Assembly: GCA_003246295.1 (NCBI GenBank)
Contig: QKAS01000022.1
Location: forward strand, 62,001 to 126,000
From: Clostridia bacterium
GTDB taxonomy: Bacteria; Bacillota; Clostridia; Lachnospirales; Lachnospiraceae
Direction of reading: 5' to 3'
DNA: 64,000 nucleotides
Of this stretch, positions 45,974 to 54,879 are shown one piece after another. The first letter of the stretch is position 1; every line of letters begins with the position of its first letter. A program made the position numbers and the translations under genes. The notes under the pieces are model-generated. The model was not told where the DNA came from. It was given only the letters and a program-made list of their open reading frames with translations, and made no database searches.

Positions 45974-46918
45974 TTATCCGTTCTGCTTAATTCTTGGATC
46001 TATCATATGGTAAACTACATCAACGACTGTATTGATCAGATTCACAGCAATCGCCAGAATCATAATGATTGCAGATACCACCGGATAGTCACGGTTGGCA
46101 ATCGATGTAAGCAGGATTCTTCCAAGTCCGGGTATCCCAAATACCTGTTCAATAATAATACTTCCTGCAATCATATCTGCAAGTGCCATTCCCAGAAAAG
46201 TAATCACTGGTATCATTGCATTTTTTAACAAATGGTTCCACAATACAGAACTCGTTGAATTCCCTCTGCTATATGCAGTTCTTGCATAGTCCATACCTGC
46301 CTGCTCTAAGATAGAACTTCTAAGAAGTTTGGCTGTCATTGCACTCTTAGGAAGTGCAATTGCAATCGCTGGAAAAATCAAATATGCAAAAAAAGCACCC
46401 ACATTCACATCATAAGATATAAACCCGCCAGGCGTGAACATATGAAGTACCAGGCCAAATAAAAATGTTAAAAGGATACCTGCAAAAAATGGCGGGACGG
46501 CCATCATGATCTGATTCACAAAACCTATTGCAGCATCAAATTTTCCTCCTGCATGTTTCGCTGAATAAATCCCAAGTGGAAGGGCTATTAAAATGGTAAA
46601 ACAAAAAGACAGCAGAGTAAGTGCCGCTGTAATCGGCACTTTATCCCCTACCATCTCTTTGACAGGGATATGATAACTATACGAAGTCCCCATATCCCCT
46701 TTTAATAATCCAACAGACCATTCAAGATACCTTACTGCAACAGGACGGTTCAGTCCCATTTCTTCTCTAAGTGCTTCCACTTTTTCCGGAGTCGCCTGCG
46801 TTCCTAAAAGCGATGTCGCTGGATCCCCTGGAATAAACTCGAATGATAAAAAAACCAAAACCGATACAACGGCTAATGTAGCAATCAAAGATGCCGCTTT
46901 TTTTAAAACAAATTTCAT
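45974..46918 (-). CDS. ABC transporter permease (DppB/OppB/NikB type)
   Basis: A protein of 314 residues. The first helix and 'FEFIPGDPATSLLG' are the OppB-like start; the EAA-loop is 'YARTAYSRGNSTSSVLWNHLLKNA' given as LWNHLLKNAMIPVITF; 'IIIEQVFGIPGLGRIL' closes it. It makes the membrane channel with the DppC-type partner 40 bp downstream. Confidence 0.93.
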   Translation of the reverse strand: MKFVLKKAASLIATLAVVSVLVFLSFEFIPGDPATSLLGTQATPEKVEALREEMGLNRPVAVRYLEWSVGLLKGDMGTSYSYHIPVKEMVGDKVPITAALTLLSFCFTILIALPLGIYSAKHAGGKFDAAIGFVNQIMMAVPPFFAGILLTFLFGLVLHMFTPGGFISYDVNVGAFFAYLIFPAIAIALPKSAMTAKLLRSSILEQAGMDYARTAYSRGNSTSSVLWNHLLKNAMIPVITFLGMALADMIAGSIIIEQVFGIPGLGRILLTSIANRDYPVVSAIIMILAIAVNLINTVVDVVYHMIDPRIKQNG

Positions 46919-46945
46919 ATGTTTTCCTGCCTGTAGTCAGTTGTT

Positions 46946-48457
46946 TTATTTTTCCACCAGATACATTTTTGAAATATCCTGTACATAGACTGGATAAAAT
47001 TCATATCCTGCAAACTTTTTATTGACTGCTACAAGCTGTGGCAAATCCTGAATGTATACATTTGCAGCGTCATTTGCAAGAATTGTTTCACACTCTTTAT
47101 AATATTTTATCTTTTCTGACTCGTCAGTCGCATTCATGGCGTTTTCAAATGCTTTATCATAGTCAGCATTACGATAGAGAACAAAGTTACCAGATGCATC
47201 TGATGTAAATCTCTCAAGTAAGGCTCTGGCAGTCAGGCTAGTAGCATCCACACCAATCACCGTTGACTCATAATTTCGATCTGTATAAACGTCACTTAAC
47301 CAACTGTCCCATTCAATTAATTCGATCTGTGCTGTTACACCAATCTGTTTAAACTCCTCAGCCAATATCTGTGCTGTATCTACATGCTGCTGGTAATTTG
47401 ATGGAACTGTAATTGTAAATGAAAATCCGTCTGGATAGCCTGCCTCTGCAAGAAGTTCCTTTGCTTTTTCAAGATCCTGATTATAAACATCATTCAGTTC
47501 CTTCATAAAATATTTCTCAAATGTAGGGAACATACTGCTTCCAATTTCAACACCTTTTCCGTCTGAAACGAATTGCATGATTTCCTGTGGGTCAATGGCA
47601 TAGCACAATGCCTGACGTACTCTTACATCCTGGAATACTTCTGTGTTGTGGTTAAGATATAACGCCTGAACAAGATTCATCGTACCTTCTTCAATTGTAA
47701 ATTCGTCTCCCAGTTCTGCTGCTTGTGCAGATGTTACTCTGGGATACATATCTACTGCCCCACCTTTTAAATTCATTGTTATGGTATCCGCATTCGCAAT
47801 TACTTTAAATACTACATTCTGTATCTGTGCAGCTTCTCCCCAATACTCATCAAAACGTTCCATCACAATATTTTCCTGTGGTGATCTGGAAATGTAGCGA
47901 TATGGTCCCGTTCCAATTGGAACTGTATCTGGAGTTTTATTAGACGCCGGAATAATAGCTGTTGTCATATAAGCAAGAAATTCCGTATCTTCTTCTTTTA
48001 ACTGGATCACGACCGTGGTTTTGTCAGGTACTGTAACAGATTCGATATTGGTATACGCTTCTACAAGCGCCGTACCGCTACCATCATCCATGCATCGCTC
48101 GATAGAATACTTAACATCATCCGCGCCAAGCAGTGTTCCATCATGGAACTTCACGCCCTCTCTCAGCTTAAACGTATATGTCTTTCCATCTTCTGAAACG
48201 CTATATTCAGAAGCGATTGCAGGATTTAGATTTCCTACACTGTCTGGCTTGACCAAACCTTCATAAACATTAAATAATACCTCTTTTGTTCCTGCCGCAA
48301 CTGCTTTGTGTGGGTCAAGACTATCTTCGATATCCTGAGGAATACCAACTGTGATTGTGGAAGAATTTTCTTCAGCCTTATCACCTGAACATCCTGTCAG
48401 TGCAATAGTCATTGAAAGCAGCATCAGCAAAATGATTTTTGACGATTTCTTTTTCAT
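46946..48457 (-). CDS. Lipoprotein solute-binding protein, family 5
   Basis: A protein of 503 residues with a lipoprotein signal (SMTIALTGCSG, Cys23). The SBP_bac_5 signature 'YTFKLREGVKFHDGTLLGADDVKYSIER' is clear (cited as LREGVKFHDG and ADDVKYS). It captures peptides, nickel chelates or similar and hands them to the permeases encoded next. It is the first gene of the operon; a promoter (48517-48545) and a small palindrome (48497-48510) lie upstream. Confidence 0.93.
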   Translation of the reverse strand: MKKKSSKIILLMLLSMTIALTGCSGDKAEENSSTITVGIPQDIEDSLDPHKAVAAGTKEVLFNVYEGLVKPDSVGNLNPAIASEYSVSEDGKTYTFKLREGVKFHDGTLLGADDVKYSIERCMDDGSGTALVEAYTNIESVTVPDKTTVVIQLKEEDTEFLAYMTTAIIPASNKTPDTVPIGTGPYRYISRSPQENIVMERFDEYWGEAAQIQNVVFKVIANADTITMNLKGGAVDMYPRVTSAQAAELGDEFTIEEGTMNLVQALYLNHNTEVFQDVRVRQALCYAIDPQEIMQFVSDGKGVEIGSSMFPTFEKYFMKELNDVYNQDLEKAKELLAEAGYPDGFSFTITVPSNYQQHVDTAQILAEEFKQIGVTAQIELIEWDSWLSDVYTDRNYESTVIGVDATSLTARALLERFTSDASGNFVLYRNADYDKAFENAMNATDESEKIKYYKECETILANDAANVYIQDLPQLVAVNKKFAGYEFYPVYVQDISKMYLVEK

Positions 48458-48496
48458 CTTTGCTTTCCTTTCTTCTCTCCTTATTCAGTTAATGTT

Positions 48497-48510
48497 AATG
48501 TTTTAACATT
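48497..48510 (-). promoter_or_regulatory. Candidate operator of the ABC transporter operon
   Basis: Arms AATGTT/AACATT spaced by two bases lie just downstream of the -10, where a bound repressor would block transcription. Confidence 0.35.
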
Positions 48511-48516
48511 CGTTTT

Positions 48517-48545
48517 ATTTTATACAAACACTACTTAAATTGCAA
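48517..48545 (-). promoter_or_regulatory. Promoter of the ABC transporter operon
   Basis: -35 TTGCAA (48540-48545), 17-bp spacer, -10 TAAAAT (48517-48522), just after the nrdR terminator. Confidence 0.6.
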
Positions 48546-48586
48546 GTATTATTTTCAATACAATTTCATACCATATCAGGCTGTGT

Positions 48587-48614
48587 TTAAAAAAAGACTG
48601 CCTTCTGGCAGTCT
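48587..48614 (-). terminator. Rho-independent terminator of nrdR
   Basis: Perfect stem AGACTGCC/GGCAGTCT with AGAA loop, followed by TTTTTTAA on the minus strand. Confidence 0.93.
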
Positions 48615-48626
48615 CGTTTTAGTCGA

Positions 48627-49076
48627 TTAGTGTAACACTTTTTTTAACTCATCCATAAATGTATTGATATCTTTAAATTCCCGATAAACAGAAGCAAATC
48701 TTACATAGGCAACAGCCTCAAGATCCTTGAGCTTGTTCATTACCAATTCTCCGATAACAGCGCTTGGGATTTCTTTTTCTTCCATGTTAAATATTTCAGT
48801 TTCAACTTCATCGATCAACTGATTGATCTGGTTGGCACTGATGGGACGTTTGTGACAGGCACGAAGCACACCTGCTTCAATTTTAGAGCGATCATAAGTT
48901 TCCCTGTTATTATCTTTTTTAATAATAATTAACGGGATCGTTTCAATCTTTTCATAAGTTGTGAAGCGTTTTCCACATTCATCACATGCACGGCGTCTAC
49001 GAATTGAGTTATTCTCTTCTGCCGGTCTTGAATCAATTACCCTTGTGTTATCATGGCTGCAAAATGGACATTTCAT
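48627..49076 (-). CDS. nrdR: NrdR transcriptional repressor of ribonucleotide reductase
   Basis: A protein of 149 residues, full length. Zinc ribbon CPFCSHDNTRVIDSR...CDECGKRF, followed by the ATP-cone (LIIIKKDNNRETYDRSKIEAGVLRACHKRPI, cited as KKDNNRETYDRSK). It senses dATP/ATP and represses nrd operons. It lies 47 bp after ftsZ, probably read with it. Confidence 0.96.
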   Translation of the reverse strand: MKCPFCSHDNTRVIDSRPAEENNSIRRRRACDECGKRFTTYEKIETIPLIIIKKDNNRETYDRSKIEAGVLRACHKRPISANQINQLIDEVETEIFNMEEKEIPSAVIGELVMNKLKDLEAVAYVRFASVYREFKDINTFMDELKKVLH

Positions 49077-49123
49077 CCTTTTCCTCCTTGGAGAGTCAAT
49101 AATCTTTCAGTCAGGATACAAAT

Positions 49124-50281
49124 CTATTTATTTCGTTGAAGGAACTCTGGTATCTTTAATGATTTTTCTTCTACATTGCTTCTTAAATCCTGCGGTTTCT
49201 GAATTCCAGGAACTGGTTTCACAGGCTGTACTGGCGTTGGCATTGTATGTGTTGCTAGCCCAAGTGATGTTTTTGGTTTAACACTTGTCATAGTACTTGG
49301 TTTCGCGGTATATCCAAATCCTGCAAGTCTGTTTTCTTCAAGTCCTGTAGCAATGACAGTGATTGTACATGCATCCGGTACTGTTTCATCATACATGGCA
49401 CCGAAGATTATATTAACATCATCACCTGCAAGTTCCTGTACATAGCTTGCTGCATCTGAAGCATCTGCAAGTGTAATATCACCTGATACATTAATGATTA
49501 CATGAGAAGCGCCTGTAATGGTTGTTTCGAGTAATGGACTTTCTACTGCCATTTTCACTGCTTCACTTGCTTTATCATCACCCTTGCCCACACCAATACC
49601 AATGTGTGCAATTCCTTTGTCTTTCATAACTGTCTGAACATCAGCAAAATCAAGATTGATGATTGCTGGTCTGTTGATCAGATCCGTAATCCCCTGAACT
49701 GCCTGTTGCAAGACTTCATCTGCTTTTTTCAATGCATCTGGCATTGTTGTTCTTCTATCAACAATTTCAAGTAATTTATCATTAGGAATCACAATAAGAG
49801 TATCTACGCTTTCTTTTAAACGTTCGATACCTGATATTGCGTTCACCATACGTGCTTTTGCTTCAAAACGGAAAGGTTTTGTAACAACTCCAACTGTAAG
49901 GATTCCCATATCTTTTGCCATTTTAGCTACAACCGGAGCTGCTCCGGTACCGGTTCCGCCACCCATTCCACAGGTAACAAATACCATGTCACAGCTTTTA
50001 ACAGCTGCTGAAATTTCTTCTGCGCTTTCTTCTGCAGCCTTTTCGCCGATTTCAGGTTTTGCGCCCGCTCCAAGTCCCTTAGTGAGCTTTTCACCAATCT
50101 GAAGGAGTTTTGGTGCTTTACAAAGCTGTAACGCCTGTTTATCGGTATTTACTCCGATAAAATCTACACCGTCAATATTCTCATCTATCATTCTATTTAC
50201 AGCATTATTGCCAGCTCCACCAACGCCAACGACGATGATCTTAGCAGCATTTCCTGCATCGTTTGTCTTTATTTCAAGCAA
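49124..50281 (-). CDS. ftsZ: Cell division GTPase FtsZ
   Basis: A protein of 385 residues. GTP-loop [13 protein letters not shown] (about 20-32), tubulin signature [12 protein letters not shown], synergy loop '[11 protein letters not shown]', and a C-terminal IPEFLQRNK peptide that contacts partners. It makes the Z-ring. The start is TTG, with GGAGGA six bases before; no ATG lies upstream in frame. Promoter at 50325-50353. ftsA is not in the cluster. Confidence 0.96.
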   Translation of the reverse strand: MLEIKTNDAGNAAKIIVVGVGGAGNNAVNRMIDENIDGVDFIGVNTDKQALQLCKAPKLLQIGEKLTKGLGAGAKPEIGEKAAEESAEEISAAVKSCDMVFVTCGMGGGTGTGAAPVVAKMAKDMGILTVGVVTKPFRFEAKARMVNAISGIERLKESVDTLIVIPNDKLLEIVDRRTTMPDALKKADEVLQQAVQGITDLINRPAIINLDFADVQTVMKDKGIAHIGIGVGKGDDKASEAVKMAVESPLLETTITGASHVIINVSGDITLADASDAASYVQELAGDDVNIIFGAMYDETVPDACTITVIATGLEENRLAGFGYTAKPSTMTSVKPKTSLGLATHTMPTPVQPVKPVPGIQKPQDLRSNVEEKSLKIPEFLQRNK

Positions 50282-50324
50282 GGTAGTTCCTCCTTCTTAT
50301 TTCCTATTAGACTCCACATAACTC

Positions 50325-50353
50325 ATAATATAATTATTTCACGAATTTATCAA
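50325..50353 (-). promoter_or_regulatory. Internal dcw promoter upstream of ftsZ
   Basis: -35 TTGATA (50348-50353), 17-bp spacer, -10 TATTAT (50325-50330) in the 110-bp gap after divIB. Confidence 0.6.
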
Positions 50354-50391
50354 CACATTTTTTCATTTTCTTTACATTTTAGTGATTAATT

Positions 50392-51231
50392 TTACTCTAG
50401 CTCGAAGGTAATATTTTGCATATCTTCTGAGTAATTTTCCATATGGAGTGTTCCTTTTTTCCCTTCGAGTTCAGGCAGGATCGTTTTCAGTTTCATAACC
50501 TTCTCATCCAGATAATCATCCCCGCCGATTTTTGCTTTTGCATCTCCAAAATATAGTGTAATCTGATATTTGGAGTCGAAATATATCCTGTCTGTAGCAA
50601 GTTCATACTTATTCAACACCTGGGTAATATTTAACACAAGTCTGAATACCGTATCATTTTCGACCGGTAGTTTTTCATATAAAACAACGTATCCAAAATC
50701 TAATCCTGTTACCTGCGGAATTCCCAGCGTCTTCTCCGCGGAGCTTTCTACTATGATTCCATCTTTATCAAAATACATGTTTCTGCCAAGGTACTCCACA
50801 TAACCTGCAAGAGCTTTCTCATAAACATAAATTTTTATTGTATCCGGAGACATAATTTCAACATCCATTTTCTCAACAAAAGGTACATTTTCAACCCCTT
50901 TGTTCCTATATTTAAGAGAAAGGAAAATTGAGTTATCTCCAAGTTTCCCTGACATAACCATATTTTGTATTTCTTCATTGGTATAGTGCTTATTTCCCTG
51001 AACATAAACAGTTCGTACTTTAAACTTCTGTGATACATAGAGCAGAGAAATCAAAATCACCAAAAGAAAGAAACAAAAAATAAGAAAACCAAATCCTCTG
51101 GAGGATCCAAGAAGCATGATCCATCTTGAAGTCCCTTTTTCTTTGATTTTTTTCGGTTTTTTCAATTTTGTCTTGGAAACAGGACTCTTTGCTTTTCTTT
51201 TCGTCTTTTTCTTCGTTTTATCTTTTTTCAT
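50392..51231 (-). CDS. divIB: Cell division protein DivIB/FtsQ
   Basis: A protein of 279 residues. A long basic cytoplasmic tail (about 1-45, many Lys) precedes one helix (FGFLIFCFFLLVILISLLY). The POTRA domain (KVRTVYVQGNKHYTNEEI) follows, then a beta domain. It joins FtsL/DivIC at the septum. It sits 18 bp after ftsW. The low sequence conservation of the family means position supports the call. Confidence 0.9.
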   Translation of the reverse strand: MKKDKTKKKTKRKAKSPVSKTKLKKPKKIKEKGTSRWIMLLGSSRGFGFLIFCFFLLVILISLLYVSQKFKVRTVYVQGNKHYTNEEIQNMVMSGKLGDNSIFLSLKYRNKGVENVPFVEKMDVEIMSPDTIKIYVYEKALAGYVEYLGRNMYFDKDGIIVESSAEKTLGIPQVTGLDFGYVVLYEKLPVENDTVFRLVLNITQVLNKYELATDRIYFDSKYQITLYFGDAKAKIGGDDYLDEKVMKLKTILPELEGKKGTLHMENYSEDMQNITFELE

Positions 51232-51248
51232 CGGACCAGCCCCTTACT

Positions 51249-52403
51249 TTATGATACATCTTTGAACTTGATCCCGCGGGCTACGCTTAATACAAGACCT
51301 ATTTCTACAAGTAAAAACAATACTGAAGTGCCTCCATAGCTGATGAAAGGCAATGAGATTCCTGTATTTGGTAATGTATTTGTTACAACCGCAATATTTA
51401 AAATAACCTGGATTGCAAAATGACCAAGTACCCCAACTACCAAAAGTGCACCAAACAAATCTGCTGCATTATTAGCAATGATCATGAACCTCCAAATCAA
51501 AAGAACAAATAACATAATTACTGCAATGGCGCCAAATAAGCCAAGTTCTTCACAAATAATTGAAAAAATCATATCATTCTGTGCTTCCGGCAAAAATCCA
51601 AGTTTTTGCATACTCTGTCCAATTCCCTTACCAAAAATACCACCTGATCCTATGGCATATAATGCCTGTAATGTCTGAAAACCTTTTCCACTGGCATATG
51701 CTTCAGGATCAAGCCATGCAAGTATTCTCTCACCACGAAATCCTAATTTCCCACTTTCAGATAATTGAAGGATTGTATAGACTGCAAGCGTAGCTGCTCC
51801 AACCACTGCCACTATAAGTAACATGAATTTTTTATAATCAGGACTTGCAACAAACAACATTAAAAAAGCTATCCCAAAAATAATGATTGCGGAACTTAGG
51901 TTATCTGTAATCAGATACACCATTGCACAAATTGGAAGGGGTACACTTAAAATCGTCAAAAATCCTTTGGATGATTTTATAGATTTCCCCATTCGACAGA
52001 CAAGACTTGCCAGAAATAATATCATACTTAATTTGGCAATTTCAGCTGGCTGGACTGACATACCAAGATATAGCCACCTTCTCGCTCCGTGACTCTCACG
52101 TCCAAGCGGTGTCATTACAAGGACAATAAGTATCATGGAAATAAAATAAGCAGGAAATGCGAACCGCTCCCAAAAATGATATGGAATCCTGGAGACTACA
52201 ATCATCACCACCAAGCCAAGGACTGATGAAAATGCCTGCTTCTTAAAATAGTAGGCTGGATCATTGTACTCCAGACTTGATTCATAGGAACTGGTTGAAT
52301 AGATCATAATCAGACCAAATCCTAGCAAAAAGAGCACTACAAAAAGCAGCGTATAGTCAAAAAAATATTCAGGCTGTTTCCTTCTTCTCGTTCCACCTGC
52401 CAC
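51249..52403 (-). CDS. ftsW: FtsW/SpoVE/RodA-family glycosyltransferase
   Basis: A protein of 384 residues with about ten helices. Motifs 'GARRWLYLGMSVQPAEIAKL' (cited as WLYLGMSVQPAEIAK), 'LPEAQNDMIFSIICEELG' and 'TGISLPFISYGGTS' are signatures. It polymerises lipid II with the paired PBP. It sits between murD and divIB, eight bases after murD, so the division form FtsW is more likely than RodA; SpoVE is an alternative name. Confidence 0.93.
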   Translation of the reverse strand: MAGGTRRRKQPEYFFDYTLLFVVLFLLGFGLIMIYSTSSYESSLEYNDPAYYFKKQAFSSVLGLVVMIVVSRIPYHFWERFAFPAYFISMILIVLVMTPLGRESHGARRWLYLGMSVQPAEIAKLSMILFLASLVCRMGKSIKSSKGFLTILSVPLPICAMVYLITDNLSSAIIIFGIAFLMLFVASPDYKKFMLLIVAVVGAATLAVYTILQLSESGKLGFRGERILAWLDPEAYASGKGFQTLQALYAIGSGGIFGKGIGQSMQKLGFLPEAQNDMIFSIICEELGLFGAIAVIMLFVLLIWRFMIIANNAADLFGALLVVGVLGHFAIQVILNIAVVTNTLPNTGISLPFISYGGTSVLFLLVEIGLVLSVARGIKFKDVS

Positions 52404-52410
52404 GCTTTTC

Positions 52411-53775
52411 TCACTCCTTAATCTGATTTACATATTCTTTGAACATGTTTCCCCTGACCTCATAATTTGGAAACATTCCCCAGCTCGCACATGCAGGGGA
52501 TAATAATACGGCATCTCCGCTGACAGCTTTCTCAACGCAGAAATCCATTGCTTCCTGGAATGAATCTGCAAGAATCACGTTTGTGAATCCATGCATATTT
52601 GCACACTTTGCAATTTTTTCTCTCGTCTGACCTATTAAAACAAGGTATTTTACCTTTCCATCAAATGCCTGAATCCATTCATCATACTCACTTTGCTTGT
52701 CATAGCCACCACCAATGAGTATTGTTGGTTTACGCATCGCTCTGATTCCTCTGATGGCAGCATCTGGATTCGTTCCTTTCGAGTCATTGTAATAATCCAC
52801 GCCTCGTTTGGTCGCAACAAACTCTATTCTGTGTTCTACCGCTTTAAAATGTCTTACTGTATTAAGAATTTGTTCCATTGGAACACCATATGCATCTGCC
52901 ATGGCAATTGCTGCCATAACATTTTCCACATTATGTATACCAAGAAGATTCATATCATGTATATTCAGCAAGGTAGTACGAACTCCCTGAACACAACGGC
53001 AGATGATATCTCCATCAAGGTAAAATCCGTCCTGTAATTTCTGTTTGGAAGAAAAAAAGATGACATTTGCTTTGCATTGTTTTGAGAAATCCCTGCAATA
53101 GGTATCTTCATAATTTAATACACAAAAATCTGTTTTTGTCTGATTTCTTGCAATCTCAAACTTAACTCTTGCATATTCGTCCATTGTATGGTGTCTGTTC
53201 AAATGATCCGGTGTTATATTAAGAACTGCTGATACCATAGGCTTGAAAGTGTCAATTGTTTCAAGCTGAAAACTACTAATTTCAGCAACTGTAACACTGT
53301 CATTTGTCATGGCATCTACTTCCTGTGTGTATGGATTTCCAATATTCCCAACTACAAATACCTGCGAAGTATTGTCTCTCATAATTTGCCCAAGCAGTGA
53401 TGTGGTAGTCGTCTTTCCATTGGTTCCTGTGATTGCAAGAAGGTTCCCCTGTGCATATTGGTATGCCAATTCAATCTCGCCCCAGATTCTGATGCCAGAT
53501 GCTTTTATTATCATGGCTATCTGGCTGTCCATTGGAACTCCCGGGCTGAATACAGCAAGCATAATATTTTCAAGTTGATTTTCCTTTATTTTACCTGTAA
53601 CCAAAGTGAACCGAGCTGTGTATTCTGAAAGTTCTTCAAAGATTCTCTCTGTCGCAATCTCTTCACGTTCATCATATAAAATAACGTTTGCACCTTTGGA
53701 AATCAAAAGTTTTGCTGCCCCGATTCCACTGATTCCTGTGCCTATTACAATCACATTCTTATCTGTCAGTTCCAT
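52411..53775 (-). CDS. murD: UDP-N-acetylmuramoyl-alanine-D-glutamate ligase
   Basis: A protein of 454 residues. Rossmann-like N-terminus (VIGTGISGIGAAKLL), central ATPase GTNGKTTTTSLLGQ (about 115-128), 'ISSFQLETID', 'NITPDHLNRH', and C-terminal 'YNDSKGTNPDAAIRG'. It adds D-Glu to UDP-MurNAc-L-Ala. Cytoplasmic. It lies 18 bp after mraY and eight before ftsW. Confidence 0.96.
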   Translation of the reverse strand: MELTDKNVIVIGTGISGIGAAKLLISKGANVILYDEREEIATERIFEELSEYTARFTLVTGKIKENQLENIMLAVFSPGVPMDSQIAMIIKASGIRIWGEIELAYQYAQGNLLAITGTNGKTTTTSLLGQIMRDNTSQVFVVGNIGNPYTQEVDAMTNDSVTVAEISSFQLETIDTFKPMVSAVLNITPDHLNRHHTMDEYARVKFEIARNQTKTDFCVLNYEDTYCRDFSKQCKANVIFFSSKQKLQDGFYLDGDIICRCVQGVRTTLLNIHDMNLLGIHNVENVMAAIAMADAYGVPMEQILNTVRHFKAVEHRIEFVATKRGVDYYNDSKGTNPDAAIRGIRAMRKPTILIGGGYDKQSEYDEWIQAFDGKVKYLVLIGQTREKIAKCANMHGFTNVILADSFQEAMDFCVEKAVSGDAVLLSPACASWGMFPNYEVRGNMFKEYVNQIKE

Positions 53776-53793
53776 CTCTTGCTCCTCATCTGC

Positions 53794-54750
53794 TTATAAT
53801 GCCAACAATCCAACCAGACCCGCTAATATTGTTACTGTAGTAAACACAGCAACAATTCTTGTTTCTGACCAACCGCATAGTTCGAAATGATGGTGGATTG
53901 GTGCCATTTTAAATATTCTTTTTCCTTTTGTAGCCTTAAAATAACTAACCTGTAAGAATACAGAAAGAACTTCAACTGTATAAATAATTCCAATTAACAG
54001 AATAAATATGGGCATCTGCATCATATATGCGATTCCCGCAACAAACCCTCCAAGTGCAAGAGAACCTGTATCCCCCATAAACACCTTTGCTGGGAAAACA
54101 TTGTACATAAGAAATCCCATGAGCGCACCTGCCACAGCACCTGCTACCGGTTCAAGGCCCGCCTGCATTGAGGCAGATGCCACAAAAAAGAAAGCAGCAA
54201 CTGCAGTTGTTACACTGCCAGCAAGTCCATCCAGTCCATCTGTAAAATTGGTTCCATTTACGGTTGCAATCACAACAAGAAATAAAAATGGAATATTAAA
54301 AATCCCCAGATCTATTACTTTATCTGAAAAAAACGGTATTTTCATTGCAAGTGATACTTCTGTAAATCTAACCAGATAAAACGCAAAAATTCCAGTCACA
54401 ACAAATTGTCCCAGCATTTTCTGGGATGGTCTAAGACCCATAGACTGTTTTTTCACCACTTTTATATAATCATCTACGAACCCAATGACTCCAAATCCAA
54501 TTGTCAAGAATACAACGGGTATAATATTAGGATAATCCTTTATATAGAATAATGATGTGATCAGAATGGCTGACAGGAATATAATTCCTCCCATCGTAGG
54601 TGTACCTGATTTTTTCAGGTGCGTAGACGGTCCATCTTCTCTTTGTGTCTGCCCAATCTTAAGCTTTCTTAAAAAAGGAATCATGGCAGGGCCTGCCAAA
54701 ACACTAATCAGAAACGAAATCATTACCGAAATGACCAAATGTAAATTCAT
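53794..54750 (-). CDS. mraY: Phospho-N-acetylmuramoyl-pentapeptide transferase
   Basis: 318 residues from ATG at 54750, with AAGGAG six bases upstream (an in-frame ATG at 54771 lacks this). Ten helices; motifs 'REDGPSTHLKKSGTPTMGG', 'FVDDYIKV' (Asp pair), 'NGTNFTDGLDGLAG' and 'MGDTGSLALGG' (catalytic). It makes lipid I. Preceded by a promoter in the 130-bp gap after the PBP. Confidence 0.96.
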   Translation of the reverse strand: MNLHLVISVMISFLISVLAGPAMIPFLRKLKIGQTQREDGPSTHLKKSGTPTMGGIIFLSAILITSLFYIKDYPNIIPVVFLTIGFGVIGFVDDYIKVVKKQSMGLRPSQKMLGQFVVTGIFAFYLVRFTEVSLAMKIPFFSDKVIDLGIFNIPFLFLVVIATVNGTNFTDGLDGLAGSVTTAVAAFFFVASASMQAGLEPVAGAVAGALMGFLMYNVFPAKVFMGDTGSLALGGFVAGIAYMMQMPIFILLIGIIYTVEVLSVFLQVSYFKATKGKRIFKMAPIHHHFELCGWSETRIVAVFTTVTILAGLVGLLAL

Positions 54751-54811
54751 GATAAACTCCTTACTTTTCAAAATAGGATTCTGGATTCCTTCTTTCTATG
54801 AATCCTTTAGA

Positions 54812-54840
54812 AACATAACCCTTTTAGAGAGAAAAGTCAA
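54812..54840 (-). promoter_or_regulatory. Internal dcw promoter upstream of mraY
   Basis: -35 TTGACT (54835-54840), 17-bp spacer, -10 TATGTT (54812-54817). A GGATTC/GAATCC hairpin lies in the leader. Confidence 0.6.
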
Positions 54841-54879
54841 TTTTTCAAATAATTCATATTTTTATTAGATTATTCATGA